Below are positions 47,906 to 57,257 of a stretch of 64,000 bases of DNA, piece by piece. Both the position numbers and the translations under genes were made by a program. Below the pieces are notes generated by a model. That model was not told the DNA's origin. It saw only the letters and a program-made list of their open reading frames with translations, and did not search any database. Positions within the stretch are counted from its first letter, which is position 1, and each line of letters begins with the position of its first letter. The stretch comes from Sphingomicrobium sp. XHP0239 (GTDB lineage Bacteria; Pseudomonadota; Alphaproteobacteria; Sphingomonadales; Sphingomonadaceae), in the NCBI RefSeq assembly GCF_039555325.1, contig NZ_CP154608.1, positions 2,356,001 to 2,420,000 of the forward strand. Direction: 5' to 3'.

Positions 47906-48682
47906 GCGCGGTTCGCCGTTGGCGCCGCACGCCTTGATCCAGTCGGAATCCTCGTCGCCCAGAACGCGGTCGAAATGCGCCTCGACCCGGGCGTAGCATT
48001 CGCAGGCGCGCTGCTTGAGTTCGTCGCGGTCGATGACGCTGACGATCCCGCGGCGGTAGCGGATCAGCCCCTCGTCCTGCAGTTGGCGCGCGACCGCGTT
48101 GACGCTCGTGCGCTGTACGCCGAGGAGCGCCGCCAGCGCGCTCTGCGTCAGGGCTAGTTCGTCGCCCGACCGATCCTGCGCGGTCAGCAGCCAGCGCGCG
48201 GCCCGTGCCTCGATGGGGTGGAAGGCGTTGCAGGCGACCGATTGCATCACCTGCGCCAACAACGTGTCGGCATAGCGGCAGAAGATGTCGCGCATGAACA
48301 GATCGTCGCGTTTCAGCCGTTCGATCACGTCCATCGGCACGCGCAGGCCCGTGCCCGCGACCTGGACTTCCCCCTGGGTGTAGGCGGGCAGGTCGCCGCA
48401 ACTGACGATCCCGCCGATCGCCCCTTCCTGCCCGATGGTGGCGACCTCGACGCGGCGCCGGTCGTCGACGTCGACGACCAGGCTGACCATCGTCGGGGCG
48501 AACGGGAACAAGGTGGTGGCGATATCCTCGCCGCTGCTGAACAGGACCGTACCCGCCGGCAGATCGACCATTTCGCCCGCCGCCTCGATCTCCTTCGCCA
48601 GCGCTTCCGGCATCATGTCGATGAGGCGGTTACGACCGAGGCTTGCGGAGACGTCGCGTGTGTCGCTAGCGGAGAAGGGCAT
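47894..48682 (-). CDS. Crp/Fnr family transcriptional regulator
   Basis: A 262-residue protein. A cyclic-nucleotide-binding-like N-terminal domain (about 20-135) leads to a C-terminal winged HTH (TQSALAALLGVQRTSVNAVA, about residues 180-200). The N-terminal cysteine cluster of FNR is missing, so it is not an oxygen-sensing FNR. The C-terminus carries a 35-residue extension (ECYARVEAHFDRVL). Targets unknown. It overlaps pyrC tail-to-tail. Confidence 0.88.
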   Translation of the reverse strand: MPFSASDTRDVSASLGRNRLIDMMPEALAKEIEAAGEMVDLPAGTVLFSSGEDIATTLFPFAPTMVSLVVDVDDRRRVEVATIGQEGAIGGIVSCGDLPAYTQGEVQVAGTGLRVPMDVIERLKRDDLFMRDIFCRYADTLLAQVMQSVACNAFHPIEARAARWLLTAQDRSGDELALTQSALAALLGVQRTSVNAVARQLQDEGLIRYRRGIVSVIDRDELKQRACECYARVEAHFDRVLGDEDSDWIKACGANGEPRSDG

Positions 48683-48847
48683 GCTCGATCATCCTCGCGG
48701 CTGGAAAATTACGCAAAAATGCGCGGGTGCGAGCGCGCATGTTTATTACACAGGCGTCACGGGTCAAGGTGCGCGGACGATATGCTTGAATGCACCGCGA
48801 AGCTTCGCTAGAGCCGCGCTTCAGCCAGACGCTGCATGCGGCGTTGC

Positions 48848-48937
48848 GGAGACGTGGGTGAGTGGCTGAAACCAACGCTTTGCTAAAGCGTCATACGGGT
48901 AATCCCCGTATCGAGGGTTCGAATCCCTCCGTCTCCG
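48848..48937 (+). tRNA. tRNA-Ser (GCU anticodon)
   Basis: A 90-nt class II tRNA. The acceptor stem GGAGACG (48848-48854) pairs with CGTCTCC (48930-48936), then discriminator G and an encoded CCA (48938-48940). Anticodon GCT is at 48882-48884 within ACGCTTTGCTAAAGCGT. The long variable arm (TACGGGTAATCCCCGTA) and the GGTTCGAATCC T-loop are clear. Confidence 0.95.
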
Positions 48938-49039
48938 CCAGCCGCCCCCAAGCATTTTCAGCCCGAAAGGTCTCGTTTCCCGGGCCTTTCCGGAGCGATC
49001 GCTCGGTAAGGCGCCGTGCCATTTTCGCGTAAAAGCGGA

Positions 49040-49315
49040 CTATCGTCGCGTCCGCTGCATCAGTTCGACCAGCTCGTCGAACTTGGCGCGCTGGTCGGTC
49101 TCGTCGCCGCTGGCGATCGCCTCGGCCACGCAGCAGGCGGCATGATCCTTCAGCACTTCGCCTTCCGCGCGCGACAAAGCGGCGCGGACCGCCTGGATCT
49201 GCGTCAGGATCTCGATGCAGTAACGGTCTTCCTCGACCATGCGGGCGAGCCCGTTCACCTGCCCCGCGATTCGCTTGAAGCGGTTCGCCTTCGCTGTCTT
49301 CCTGGTCGCCGCCAT
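49040..49315 (-). CDS. csoR: CsoR-family copper-sensing repressor
   Basis: About 91 residues from ATG 49315. The family pattern RFKRIAGQVNGLARMVEEDR leads to the copper-ligand Cys in YCIEILTQIQAV, and His and Cys in DHAACC. That is the Cys-His-Cys arrangement of CsoR. Binding of Cu(I) releases DNA. A palindromic operator at 49337-49353 lies between this gene and copA, so it probably represses both genes. Confidence 0.9.
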   Translation of the reverse strand: MAATRKTAKANRFKRIAGQVNGLARMVEEDRYCIEILTQIQAVRAALSRAEGEVLKDHAACCVAEAIASGDETDQRAKFDELVELMQRTRR

Positions 49316-49336
49316 CCTTGCCGTCCCGCCCTTGTA

Positions 49337-49353
49337 ATACCCCACGGGGGTAT
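49337..49353. promoter_or_regulatory. CsoR operator between csoR and copA
   Basis: ATACCCCACGGGGGTAT is a near-perfect inverted repeat (ATACCCC / GGGGTAT) of the type bound by CsoR. It lies 22 bases from the csoR start and 43 bases from the copA start, placed to control both divergent genes. Confidence 0.75.
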
Positions 49354-49395
49354 ATAGTGGGTACGGCAACAGATCAACCGATCAAGGTACCCTCC

Positions 49396-51144
49396 ATGCC
49401 GACCCTCAACCGCCGTTCCCTCCTGCAAGCCGCGCTCGCCGGAGGTCTGCTCGCCGGAGCGATGCCCGCCTGGGCGCGCGGCACCGACGTGCACGCGGCG
49501 CACGCGCGAAAAGGGTTCGACGAGGTCGCGGGACCGCGCATCGACCTGACCGTCGGCCGTTCGATGTTCCGGACCGGCGGGCGCAGCGGCCATGCGGTGA
49601 CCGTCAACGGCAGCGTCCCGGGACCGCTACTGCGCTTGCAAGAAGGCGAGGAAATCTCGCTCAACGTCCATAATCGCCTCGACGAGGATACGTCGATCCA
49701 CTGGCACGGCCTCCTGCTGCCGTTCCATCTCGACGGCGTGCCCGGAGTCAGCTTTCCGGGGATCCGGCCCGGCGACAGTTTCGAGGCGCGGTTTCCGGTG
49801 CGCCAGTCGGGCACCTACTGGTGGCATTCGCATTCGGGGCTGCAGGAACAGGCGGGGCATTACGGCCCGATCATCGTCGATCCGGCGGGACCCGATCCGG
49901 TCGAGGCCGACCGCGACTATGTCGTCCTGTTGTCCGAATTCACGCCGCTGCACCCGCATTCCATCTTCAAGAAGCTGAAGCAGGGCGAGGGCTATTTCAA
50001 TTTCCAGCAGCGGACGTGGACCGACGATTATCCGCTTTCCGCCGAGGACCGGCGCATGTGGGCCGAGATGCGGATGATGCCGACGGACATCCTCGACGTC
50101 ACTGCTGCCACCTATACCTACCTGATCAACGGCCATGGACCGATGGACGCGCTGGAATATGCCTTCCGCCCCGGCGAGCGGGTGCGCCTGCGCTTCATCA
50201 ACGGCAGCGCGATGACCTTCTTCAACATCCGCATTCCGGGCGTGAAGATGACCGTGGTGCAGGCCGACGGACAGAATGTGAAACCCGTGCCCATCGACGA
50301 ATTTCAGATCGGCGTCGCGGAGACCTACGACGTTGTCATCGAGCCGACCGGCGAGGCGCATACGCTGGTCGCCGAAAGCATGGACCGATCGGGGATGGCG
50401 CTCGCGCACCTTGCCAGCCGCCCCGGCGCCCGCGCGCCGATCCCGCCGCTGCGCAAGCCGCCGCTCCTCACCATGAAGGACATGGGGCATGGCGGGATGG
50501 ATCATGGCGGGATGGACCATGGCGGCATGGATCACGGGGCGATGAATCACGGCGGGGACGAGATGTCCATGGGCGGCATGGACATGCGGGACACCTCGCT
50601 GCTTCCCGATCACGTGAAGGCGGGACCGGGGATCGACATGGTCGCGATGAATCCCGTCGACCGGATGGACGATCCCGGCATCGGTCTCGACGACGTCGGC
50701 CATCGCGTCCTTCGCTACACCGACCTTCGCGCCCTCGATGCCGACCATAGCGTCCCCGATCCGACCCGTGCGATGGAGATCCACCTGACCGGCAACATGG
50801 AACGATACATGTGGTCGTTCGATGGCAAGAAATTCGCCGCCGTTTCCGACGAGCCCATTCGTTTCGCCTATGACGAGCGCGTCCGCATCAAGCTCGTCAA
50901 CGACACGATGATGGCGCATCCCATCCATCTGCACGGCCATTTCTTCGAACTGGTCAACGGCGCGGGCCACGGCGAACAGCCGAGGAAGCACACCATGATC
51001 GTCCAGCCGGGCGGCAGCGCGGTGTTCGACCTCACCGCCGACGAGCCGGGCGACTGGGCGTTCCACTGTCACCTCCTCTATCACATGCACGCCGGCATGT
51101 TTCAGATCGTGACCGTCGCCAACCCCGACGGCAGCGAGGCCTGA
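49396..51144 (+). CDS. copA: CopA-type periplasmic multicopper oxidase
   Basis: About 582 residues. MPTLNRRSLLQAALAGG is a twin-arginine signal. Cupredoxin-type copper ligands appear as HWHG and WWHSH in the first domain and HPIHLHGH and HCHLLYHMHAGM near the end. An insert around residues 360-395 is Met/His/Gly-rich, built of MDHGG-type repeats, and probably binds extra copper. It oxidises Cu(I) in the periplasm. It is first in an operon with copB and the DUF305 gene. Confidence 0.95.
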   Translation: MPTLNRRSLLQAALAGGLLAGAMPAWARGTDVHAAHARKGFDEVAGPRIDLTVGRSMFRTGGRSGHAVTVNGSVPGPLLRLQEGEEISLNVHNRLDEDTSIHWHGLLLPFHLDGVPGVSFPGIRPGDSFEARFPVRQSGTYWWHSHSGLQEQAGHYGPIIVDPAGPDPVEADRDYVVLLSEFTPLHPHSIFKKLKQGEGYFNFQQRTWTDDYPLSAEDRRMWAEMRMMPTDILDVTAATYTYLINGHGPMDALEYAFRPGERVRLRFINGSAMTFFNIRIPGVKMTVVQADGQNVKPVPIDEFQIGVAETYDVVIEPTGEAHTLVAESMDRSGMALAHLASRPGARAPIPPLRKPPLLTMKDMGHGGMDHGGMDHGGMDHGAMNHGGDEMSMGGMDMRDTSLLPDHVKAGPGIDMVAMNPVDRMDDPGIGLDDVGHRVLRYTDLRALDADHSVPDPTRAMEIHLTGNMERYMWSFDGKKFAAVSDEPIRFAYDERVRIKLVNDTMMAHPIHLHGHFFELVNGAGHGEQPRKHTMIVQPGGSAVFDLTADEPGDWAFHCHLLYHMHAGMFQIVTVANPDGSEA

Positions 51145-51145
51145 C

Positions 51146-52201
51146 ATGACAATCCTCACGCTAGCCGCCGCCCTGCTGGTGCAGGATGCGGGTCACCACC
51201 ACAGCATGCCGCCGCCCGAACAGGCCGACGAGGCCGAGGGGCACGAGGGCCACGCCGCGCCATCGGAGGATGAGGAGGCGATGGATCATTCGCAGATGGA
51301 CCATTCCGCGATGGGTCACGCGATGCCCGACGCGCAGCCGACGGATCATTCGCAGATGGATCACTCCGCGATGGGCCACGCCATGCCCGACGCGCAGCCG
51401 ATGAACCATTCCGCCATGGGTCATGCCATGCCGACCACCGACAAGCTTGCGGGCATTCCGCTCGTGCCGCCGCCGCGGGCGGCCGGATCGGGCCCCGCAA
51501 CCGCCGCCGAGGCCATTTTCGGCCGCGAGGCGATGCGCGACGCCCGCGTGGCATTGATCCACGAGACCGGCCAGCAGAGCTTCTTCTGGTTCCAGGCCGA
51601 CCGGTTCGAAGCCCGCTTCGGAGGCGACAGCGTCGGCTTCTTGTGGGACGTGCAGGCCAGCTATGGACCCGACCTCGACAAGCTGTGGATCGAGAGCGAG
51701 GGCGAAGGCGATTTCGACGAGGGCGTCGAAGGCGCCGATATCGAGGCGACGTGGAGCCACGCCATTGCTCCCTTCTGGGATCTCCAGATCGGCGCGCGGC
51801 AGGACCTTGCCGGCTCGAGCCGGACCTACGCGACGATCGGCGTGCAGGGCCTCGCGCCCTATCTTTTCGAGGTCGACGCCGCCGCCTACCTGTCGAGCGA
51901 AGGCGAGGCGACCGCCGAGGTCGAAGCCGAACTCGACCAGCGCATCACCCAGCGCCTCATCCTCCAGCCGCGTGGCGAGATCGTCCTGTCGGCGCAGGAC
52001 ATTCCCGAGCTCGCGCTCGGCGCTGGGGTCGCCAAGGTCGAGGCGGGGGTGCGCCTGCGCTACGAAATCACCCGCGAATTCGCGCCCTACATCGGGATCG
52101 CGCAGGAATGGCGCACGGGCGCCAGCCGCTCCCTTGCCCGCGCGAAGGGGGACGATACCGACGCTACGCGCTTCGTCGCGGGTCTGCGCTTCTGGTTCTG
52201 A
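51146..52201 (+). CDS. copB: CopB-type outer-membrane copper resistance protein
   Basis: A 351-residue protein starting one base after the copA stop. A short signal (MTILTLAAALLVQDAG) leads to a His/Met-rich region (about residues 15-100, repeats of MDHSQMDHSAMGHAM) and then a beta-barrel domain ending in GLRFWF, a typical outer-membrane C-terminus. It acts with CopA to sequester or exclude copper. Confidence 0.93.
   Translation: MTILTLAAALLVQDAGHHHSMPPPEQADEAEGHEGHAAPSEDEEAMDHSQMDHSAMGHAMPDAQPTDHSQMDHSAMGHAMPDAQPMNHSAMGHAMPTTDKLAGIPLVPPPRAAGSGPATAAEAIFGREAMRDARVALIHETGQQSFFWFQADRFEARFGGDSVGFLWDVQASYGPDLDKLWIESEGEGDFDEGVEGADIEATWSHAIAPFWDLQIGARQDLAGSSRTYATIGVQGLAPYLFEVDAAAYLSSEGEATAEVEAELDQRITQRLILQPRGEIVLSAQDIPELALGAGVAKVEAGVRLRYEITREFAPYIGIAQEWRTGASRSLARAKGDDTDATRFVAGLRFWF
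51284..51433 (+). repeat. 60-bp tandem repeat in copB
   Basis: Two nearly identical 60-bp units (51284-51343 and 51344-51403) and a partial third encode MDHSQMDHSAMGHAMPDAQP. This is a copper-binding region that can vary in copy number by slippage. Confidence 0.75.
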
Positions 52202-52223
52202 TCACCGACAAGAGGGGAAAGCC

Positions 52224-52847
52224 ATGACGTCCGAAACGAACGCCGCCCACTCGCGACCCGATCACCATGGCAAGTGGTCAACCTTCTTCGCGATGATCGC
52301 GACCAGCATCGTGACGATGTTCGTCCTCAAATATTCCAACGTCTGGGAGCCGTCCCACGTCTTCTTCTCGCAGACGCGGATGTGGATGGCGCTGATGATG
52401 GGCATGGCGATGATCGTCATCATGCTCGGCTTCATGTGGGGAATGTACCGGACGCTGAAGACCAAGATCCTCGTCATGGTCGGCGCGATCCTCGGTTTCG
52501 CGCTGTTCCTGTTTCTCGCCCGCAGCCAGGCGACCGTCGAAGACGAAGCCTGGATGAAGGCGATGATCCCGCATCACTCGATCGCCGTCCTGACCTCGGC
52601 CCGCGCCGAGATTTCCGATCCGCGCGTGCGCGAACTGGCCGACGCGATCATCGAGGCGCAGGTCAAGGAGATCGCGGAAATGGAGCTGCTGCTCGAGGAT
52701 ATCGAGGCGAACGGGGAGATGGGCGACGGAACGCCGCTCGAGCCGCGCACGACCGAATTGACGCCCGAACTGCTCCGGGAGGCCGAACGTTCTGCCCAGC
52801 GTCCGACCGGCGAGGGCGAGGCGGGGGACGCGCCGACCGTTCGGTAA
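52224..52847 (+). CDS. DUF305 family membrane protein of the copper cluster
   Basis: A 207-residue protein from ATG 52224, with GAGGGG upstream. Three hydrophobic helices lie at about residues 20-95; the Met-rich second one (MWMALMMGMAMIVIML) may handle copper. A DUF305 domain follows (EAWMKAMIPHHSIAVLTSARAEI), a ferritin-like helical fold. It lies 22 bases after copB. A role in copper handling is inferred from position. Confidence 0.87.
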   Translation: MTSETNAAHSRPDHHGKWSTFFAMIATSIVTMFVLKYSNVWEPSHVFFSQTRMWMALMMGMAMIVIMLGFMWGMYRTLKTKILVMVGAILGFALFLFLARSQATVEDEAWMKAMIPHHSIAVLTSARAEISDPRVRELADAIIEAQVKEIAEMELLLEDIEANGEMGDGTPLEPRTTELTPELLREAERSAQRPTGEGEAGDAPTVR

Positions 52848-52878
52848 GCGCGGCGCGAATGTCCGCCGGCCGCCTTTC

Positions 52879-54288
52879 CTAGCTTTCGACGTCCGCGGGG
52901 GCGCTACCGCCGAGCGCCTGCCACAGCAAGATGCGGGCGCGGACGGCGCGGCCGCGCGCGGCGGCGGCACGATCGCCGCTGGTGTCGGCGGCGCGGCGCG
53001 CTTCGAGGACGGTGAGGAAGTTCTCCAGTCCCGCTCGATAGCGGGTGTCGGCGAGGGTCGCGGCGCGCGTCGCCATCTCCGCCTCGCGCCGGGTGGCGGC
53101 GGCCTCGGCATCGGCGGCGGCGACGAGCGCATAGGCTCCCTCGACTTCACCGAACGCGCCGAAGACGGCGCCGCGATACTCCTCGAACGCCAGCACGGTG
53201 CGCGCTTCGCCTTCGTCGATCTCGGCGGCAATGCGTCCGAAGTCCAGCAGCGGCCCGGTCAGCCCCGAACGGGCGGACCCGACGAGCGCGTCGGTGTCGA
53301 ACAGCCCGCCGACCGAGAAGGCCAGCAACCCGAGTGCGCCCGACAGGTCGAGCCGCGGGAAACGCCGTGCCGCGACTGCGGCAAGATCGGCATCGGCCGC
53401 GGCGAGGGTCAGCGCGGCAGCCTGGATATCGGGGCGCGCTGCGATGAGGGTGCTGGGCAGCGCGGGCGGCGGGGGCGCGAGCGTGTCGGGGGGCGACGAT
53501 TGCGCTAGGGCGGCAGCGACCTCGCCCGCCGGCAGCGCCGTCAGCGCGACGAGCCGCCCGAGCAGGTCGGCGCGCTCGCGGTCCAGCGCGGCGAGGCGCG
53601 AAATGCTCTGCGCTGCCTGCGCTTCCGCACGGAAGCGGTCGAAGCCGGGCGCGATGCCCGCCTCTTCGCGGGTGCGCGAAAGGTCGGCGAGGCGCTGCGC
53701 GCCGTCGCGGTCGGCCTCCAGCGCCTGCTGCCGCGCGCCGAGCGTTCGCCAGTCGGTAACCGCGCCCGCGATATCGGCCAGCAGCGCGAGGCGCACCGCG
53801 GCGGCCTGCGCCCCCGCGGCGTCGACCCGCAGCAACGCCGCGCGTTCGGCATTGCGCAGCGCCCCGAACAGGTCGGGGTCCCAGCCGGCGACCAGATTGC
53901 CCGCATATTGCACCTGTTCGGTGTCGAACGGCACTTCGGGGGGCAGGTTGAGGTTGGTGCGGCTGGCGGTGAGGGTCGCATCATAGCCAATGTCGGGGAG
54001 GCGGCGGGCGCCCGCGCGATCGGCGCCCGAGCGCGCGACGTCGATGCGGGCGAGCGCCTGCGCCAGCGTCGGGGCATCGGCGAGCGCCGCGGCAGCGAGC
54101 GTGTCGAAGGCCGGATCGTCGGGCAGCAGGGCAGCGACGGCGGCCGCATCGGCGGGGGCGGCTTCGGGCGCGAGCAGGAAGCTATCGGGCACGGCCACGT
54201 CGCTGACCGTCGGCACGGTGTCGGGGCCGGCGTTGCAGCCGCTCAGGGCGAGCGCGACCAGCGGGGCGGCGAGCGATGCGCGCATCAT
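52879..54288 (-). CDS. Outer-membrane efflux channel, NodT/TolC-like lipoprotein
   Basis: A 469-residue product. MMRASLAAPLVALALSGCNAG has a lipobox (LSGC). Long Ala/Arg-rich helices in two halves and motifs such as ARRLPDIGYDATLTASRTN and AARRFPRLDLSGALGLL fit the OMF family of RND/ABC systems. It is the last gene of a four-gene minus-strand exporter operon; its ATG overlaps the stop of the HlyD gene. Confidence 0.88.
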   Translation of the reverse strand: MMRASLAAPLVALALSGCNAGPDTVPTVSDVAVPDSFLLAPEAAPADAAAVAALLPDDPAFDTLAAAALADAPTLAQALARIDVARSGADRAGARRLPDIGYDATLTASRTNLNLPPEVPFDTEQVQYAGNLVAGWDPDLFGALRNAERAALLRVDAAGAQAAAVRLALLADIAGAVTDWRTLGARQQALEADRDGAQRLADLSRTREEAGIAPGFDRFRAEAQAAQSISRLAALDRERADLLGRLVALTALPAGEVAAALAQSSPPDTLAPPPPALPSTLIAARPDIQAAALTLAAADADLAAVAARRFPRLDLSGALGLLAFSVGGLFDTDALVGSARSGLTGPLLDFGRIAAEIDEGEARTVLAFEEYRGAVFGAFGEVEGAYALVAAADAEAAATRREAEMATRAATLADTRYRAGLENFLTVLEARRAADTSGDRAAAARGRAVRARILLWQALGGSAPADVES

Positions 54289-55301
54289 TCGTCCTCCGCT
54301 TCGTCGCGACCGGCGGCCGGTGCATCGGCGCTCTCACCGGCGGGGATGAAGGCGTCGACCTGCTGTCCCACGCGGAAGGCGGCGGGGGCGTCGTCGGGGA
54401 GCCGGTAGAGAAGCTGCAGCACGCGCACGTCGACCCGTTCCTGCGCGGAGTTGGTCAGGCTGCGCTTGGGCACCACCAGCGGTTCGGTGCGCACGAAGGC
54501 GGCCTCGACCCGTTGGTCGGCGCCGCCGCGCGGGGAGACAATGGCGGGCGCACCCTCGACGATCCGAACCGCCTCGTCCTCGTCGACGTCGATGCGGACG
54601 TAGAGCGGGTTGGTCTCTCCCATCTGGATATAAGGTGTCGCATTGCCGCTGCCGCCGCCCGCGCTGACCAGTTCGCCGGGGCGGACATCGACGCGCAGGA
54701 TCTCGCCCGAGATCGGCGCGCGCACGACGGCGCGGCCGCTTTCGGTTCGGGCGCTGTTCAGCGTGGCGCGGGCAGCGCGCAGGTCCGCCTCGGCCAGCTG
54801 GCGACGGGCGCGGGCATTGGTGACATTGCCTTCGGCGGCGATGATCTCGGCACGGCTGACGGCGAGCGGATCGTCGATGTTGCGATAGAGCTGGAGCTGG
54901 CGCGAGGCGGTGTTCTCCGCGGCGCGGGCCTCGGCGATGGCGGCCTCGGCCCGGACGATGGTGGCGCGCGCTTCCTCGACCCGCGCATCGAGGTTGCGCG
55001 TATCGACGCGGAACAGGGGCTGCCCCACGGTCACGCGGTCGCCGGGGGCGACGAGAACCGCCTCGACCAGCCCGCCAATGGCGGTACCGATGTCGATGAT
55101 CTCGCTCGACGGTTCGACCACGCCCGAGCCGGCCACGCGGGGTTCGTCCTGGCGCTCGTCGGCGACGCGGACGGGCGCTTCGTCGGCCTCCGCCTGGCTG
55201 CGGTCGGGGGCCTGGATGACAACCAGATAGATGGCGACGAGGACGCCGACCACCGCGATGACGGGCAGGATCTGGCGGGAGAAGCTGAGGTTTCTGGCCA
55301 T
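54285..55301 (-). CDS. HlyD-family periplasmic adaptor of an ABC exporter (DevB-like)
   Basis: A 338-residue protein. One N-terminal helix (about residues 12-30) is followed by a DevB-type start (VAGSGVVEPSSEIIDIGTAI), a coiled-coil hairpin (about 100-200) and a beta-barrel part. It links the inner-membrane ABC transporter to the outer-membrane channel. Its start TAATG overlaps the ATPase stop by one base. Confidence 0.9.
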   Translation of the reverse strand: MARNLSFSRQILPVIAVVGVLVAIYLVVIQAPDRSQAEADEAPVRVADERQDEPRVAGSGVVEPSSEIIDIGTAIGGLVEAVLVAPGDRVTVGQPLFRVDTRNLDARVEEARATIVRAEAAIAEARAAENTASRQLQLYRNIDDPLAVSRAEIIAAEGNVTNARARRQLAEADLRAARATLNSARTESGRAVVRAPISGEILRVDVRPGELVSAGGGSGNATPYIQMGETNPLYVRIDVDEDEAVRIVEGAPAIVSPRGGADQRVEAAFVRTEPLVVPKRSLTNSAQERVDVRVLQLLYRLPDDAPAAFRVGQQVDAFIPAGESADAPAAGRDEAEDE

Positions 55302-56038
55302 TAATGGTCCCCGGTCTGCGATGGCGGCATGTCCTTGCCATCATGGGTGATGCGTCCGTCCTCGAGCACGAGGATACGGTCGGCGAGATCGAACACGCGA
55401 TTGTCGTGGGTGACGATGATGCAGGCGCGGTCTTCCGCCACCGCGACTTCGCGCAAGAGGTCCATGACCCGGCGGCCGGAGCCGGCGTCCAGCGCGGCAG
55501 TGGGCTCGTCGCAGACGACCAGCTTGGGGCTGTGGACGAACGCGCGGGCGATCGCGACGCGCTGCTGCTGACCGCCCGACAGCTGGCTCGGCAGCTTGTC
55601 GGCCTGGTCCCCGATATTGAGCTTTTCCATCATGTCGGCGGCGATCGCGCGCGCCTGTTTGCGATCCATTCCCTGCGCGATCAGCGGGACGGCGGCGTTG
55701 CTGGCGGCGTCTATCGTGGGGATGAGATTATATTGCTGGAAGACGAAGCCGATGTTGTTGAGGCGGAAATCGACCAGCTTGCGGTCGGACAAAGCGTAGA
55801 TGTCGGTGTCGAACACCTCGACGCTGCCCTCGGTCGGCCACAGGATGCCGCACATGATCGAGATGAGCGTCGTCTTCCCCGATCCGCTTTCGCCGACGAG
55901 GTAGGTGAGTTCGCCCTTGCGGATATCGACGTCGATGCCGTGGAGGACGCGAATGGTCTGCTGCCCCGCCTCGAAATCGCGCACGATCCCGCGCGCCGAG
56001 ATGGCGGCGTCGTGGTTGAGTTTGCCGTGCTTGCTCAA
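55301..56038 (-). CDS. ABC transporter ATP-binding protein (DevA-like)
   Basis: A 245-residue protein. Walker A is GESGSGKTT, the signature is LSGGQQQRVAIARA, and Walker B is LVVCDEPTAALD. The class is that of MacB/LolD/DevA exporters. The start is TTG 56038, which overlaps the permease stop (TTGA), so it is translationally coupled. Confidence 0.93.
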   Translation of the reverse strand: MSKHGKLNHDAAISARGIVRDFEAGQQTIRVLHGIDVDIRKGELTYLVGESGSGKTTLISIMCGILWPTEGSVEVFDTDIYALSDRKLVDFRLNNIGFVFQQYNLIPTIDAASNAAVPLIAQGMDRKQARAIAADMMEKLNIGDQADKLPSQLSGGQQQRVAIARAFVHSPKLVVCDEPTAALDAGSGRRVMDLLREVAVAEDRACIIVTHDNRVFDLADRILVLEDGRITHDGKDMPPSQTGDH

Positions 56039-57168
56039 CGGAACACCGCCGCCGGTTCGGTCTTCATCACGCCGCGCAGCGCGATCCAGCCGGTAATGCC
56101 GATGATGAGGCTGACCGCGACGAAGCTGATCACGGGGATCTGCCAGGGGGTGTAGAAGCCCTTGAAGGTGGGATCGTCGAACACCTCGAAGAACAGGGTC
56201 GCGCCGAAGACGCCGAACGAATAGCCGATGAAGCCGACGAGGCCGGCCTGCGCGGCGACCATCCGGCGGATCGTGCCGTTGTGGACCCCGATCGCCTTCA
56301 GGGCGCCGAACTGCTTGATGTTGTCGCGGATGAACAGGCTGAAGGTCAGCCCCACGATCGCCACGCCGACGATGAAGCCCAGGATGACCGTGATCCCGAA
56401 GTTCAGCGGGATGCCGGTATTCTCGATGATGAAATCGACCCCGTCGCGCGCGAATTCGTCGCGGGTGCGGGCGCGCAGGCCGGTCTGTTCCTCGATCCGG
56501 TCGGTCAGGGCGTCGATGTCCTGCCCCTCGGCGGCCTTAACCAGCACGAAGCTCATCCGGTTGCGCTGCCCCGGGACGTAGCCGAGCGCGTTGGAATAGC
56601 GGGTCATCAGCGTGACCTGGCTGGTGAAGGTGGGGGTGCTGTCGGTGATGCCGCGGATGACCGCGCGCCGGTCGTTGAGTTCGAGCCGCGTCCCGAGAAT
56701 GTCCGCACCTTCGGGAAACAGCCGGGTCGCGCCGACGTCGTCGATGAAGACGCTGTCCGGCTGGGCCAGCAGCGCGCGGTCGCCCGCGACCATCCTTTCG
56801 GGAAGACCGATCAGCGTCGTGTCGTCGACCCCGACCACCGTGACACCTTCGAGATCGCCTTCGGGCGTGCGGATCGCGGCCCCCGATCGCAGGTGCGGGA
56901 CCGCCCATCTGACCCCCGGCACGCCGCGGACCTTGTCGAGCGCGGTGGAGGGCATGGGATAGACGACGTCGGGGGTGCGGCTCACCGGGTCCATGACCCA
57001 GATGTCGTTTGTCTTGATGTCGTAGACCGCGCTCGCCCCGCGTTCGAGCAGATTGACGAAGATGGCGAGCTGCTGGGTGATGAGCAGGGTCGAGAAGGCG
57101 ATGCCGAACAACAGTCCGAAGAACTTTTGCCGGTCACCGGTCAGCATTCGGAGCGCGATCCAGATCAT
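56035..57168 (-). CDS. ABC exporter permease (DevC/FtsX-like)
   Basis: A 377-residue protein with one N-terminal helix (about residues 12-35), a large periplasmic domain, and three helices at the C-terminal end (about 265-370), the FtsX/MacB layout. It is first gene of the exporter operon. The neighbouring tandem palindromes and divergent TetR gene suggest regulated expression. The exported substrate is unknown. Confidence 0.92.
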   Translation of the reverse strand: MIWIALRMLTGDRQKFFGLLFGIAFSTLLITQQLAIFVNLLERGASAVYDIKTNDIWVMDPVSRTPDVVYPMPSTALDKVRGVPGVRWAVPHLRSGAAIRTPEGDLEGVTVVGVDDTTLIGLPERMVAGDRALLAQPDSVFIDDVGATRLFPEGADILGTRLELNDRRAVIRGITDSTPTFTSQVTLMTRYSNALGYVPGQRNRMSFVLVKAAEGQDIDALTDRIEEQTGLRARTRDEFARDGVDFIIENTGIPLNFGITVILGFIVGVAIVGLTFSLFIRDNIKQFGALKAIGVHNGTIRRMVAAQAGLVGFIGYSFGVFGATLFFEVFDDPTFKGFYTPWQIPVISFVAVSLIIGITGWIALRGVMKTEPAAVFR

Positions 57169-57221
57169 GGGTGCAGCGGAGCCTCTTCCTTGCTTTTCAC
57201 TCGACTCGGACGCATACTCTC

Positions 57222-57255
57222 TGAACGGTAGCGTTTAATTGAACGGAGTCGTTCA
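57222..57255. promoter_or_regulatory. Two tandem palindromes between the exporter operon and the TetR gene
   Basis: TGAACGGTAGCGTTTA (57222-57237) and TGAACGGAGTCGTTCA (57240-57255) share a TGAACG-4-CGTT(C/T)A pattern, spaced 18 bp apart. The second is a perfect palindrome with 6-bp arms. They sit 54 bp from the permease start and touch the TetR start, consistent with control of both directions. Confidence 0.7.
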
Positions 57256-57257
57256 CT

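Noticed and set aside
48848..49040. Integrative element at the tRNA-Ser gene
   Set aside because: No tyrosine recombinase nearby and no repeat of the tRNA 3' end within the window.
52879..57168. Heterocyst-type glycolipid exporter named devBCA outright
   Set aside because: Similarity is at family level only; the substrate in this organism is unknown, so gene symbols were not assigned.
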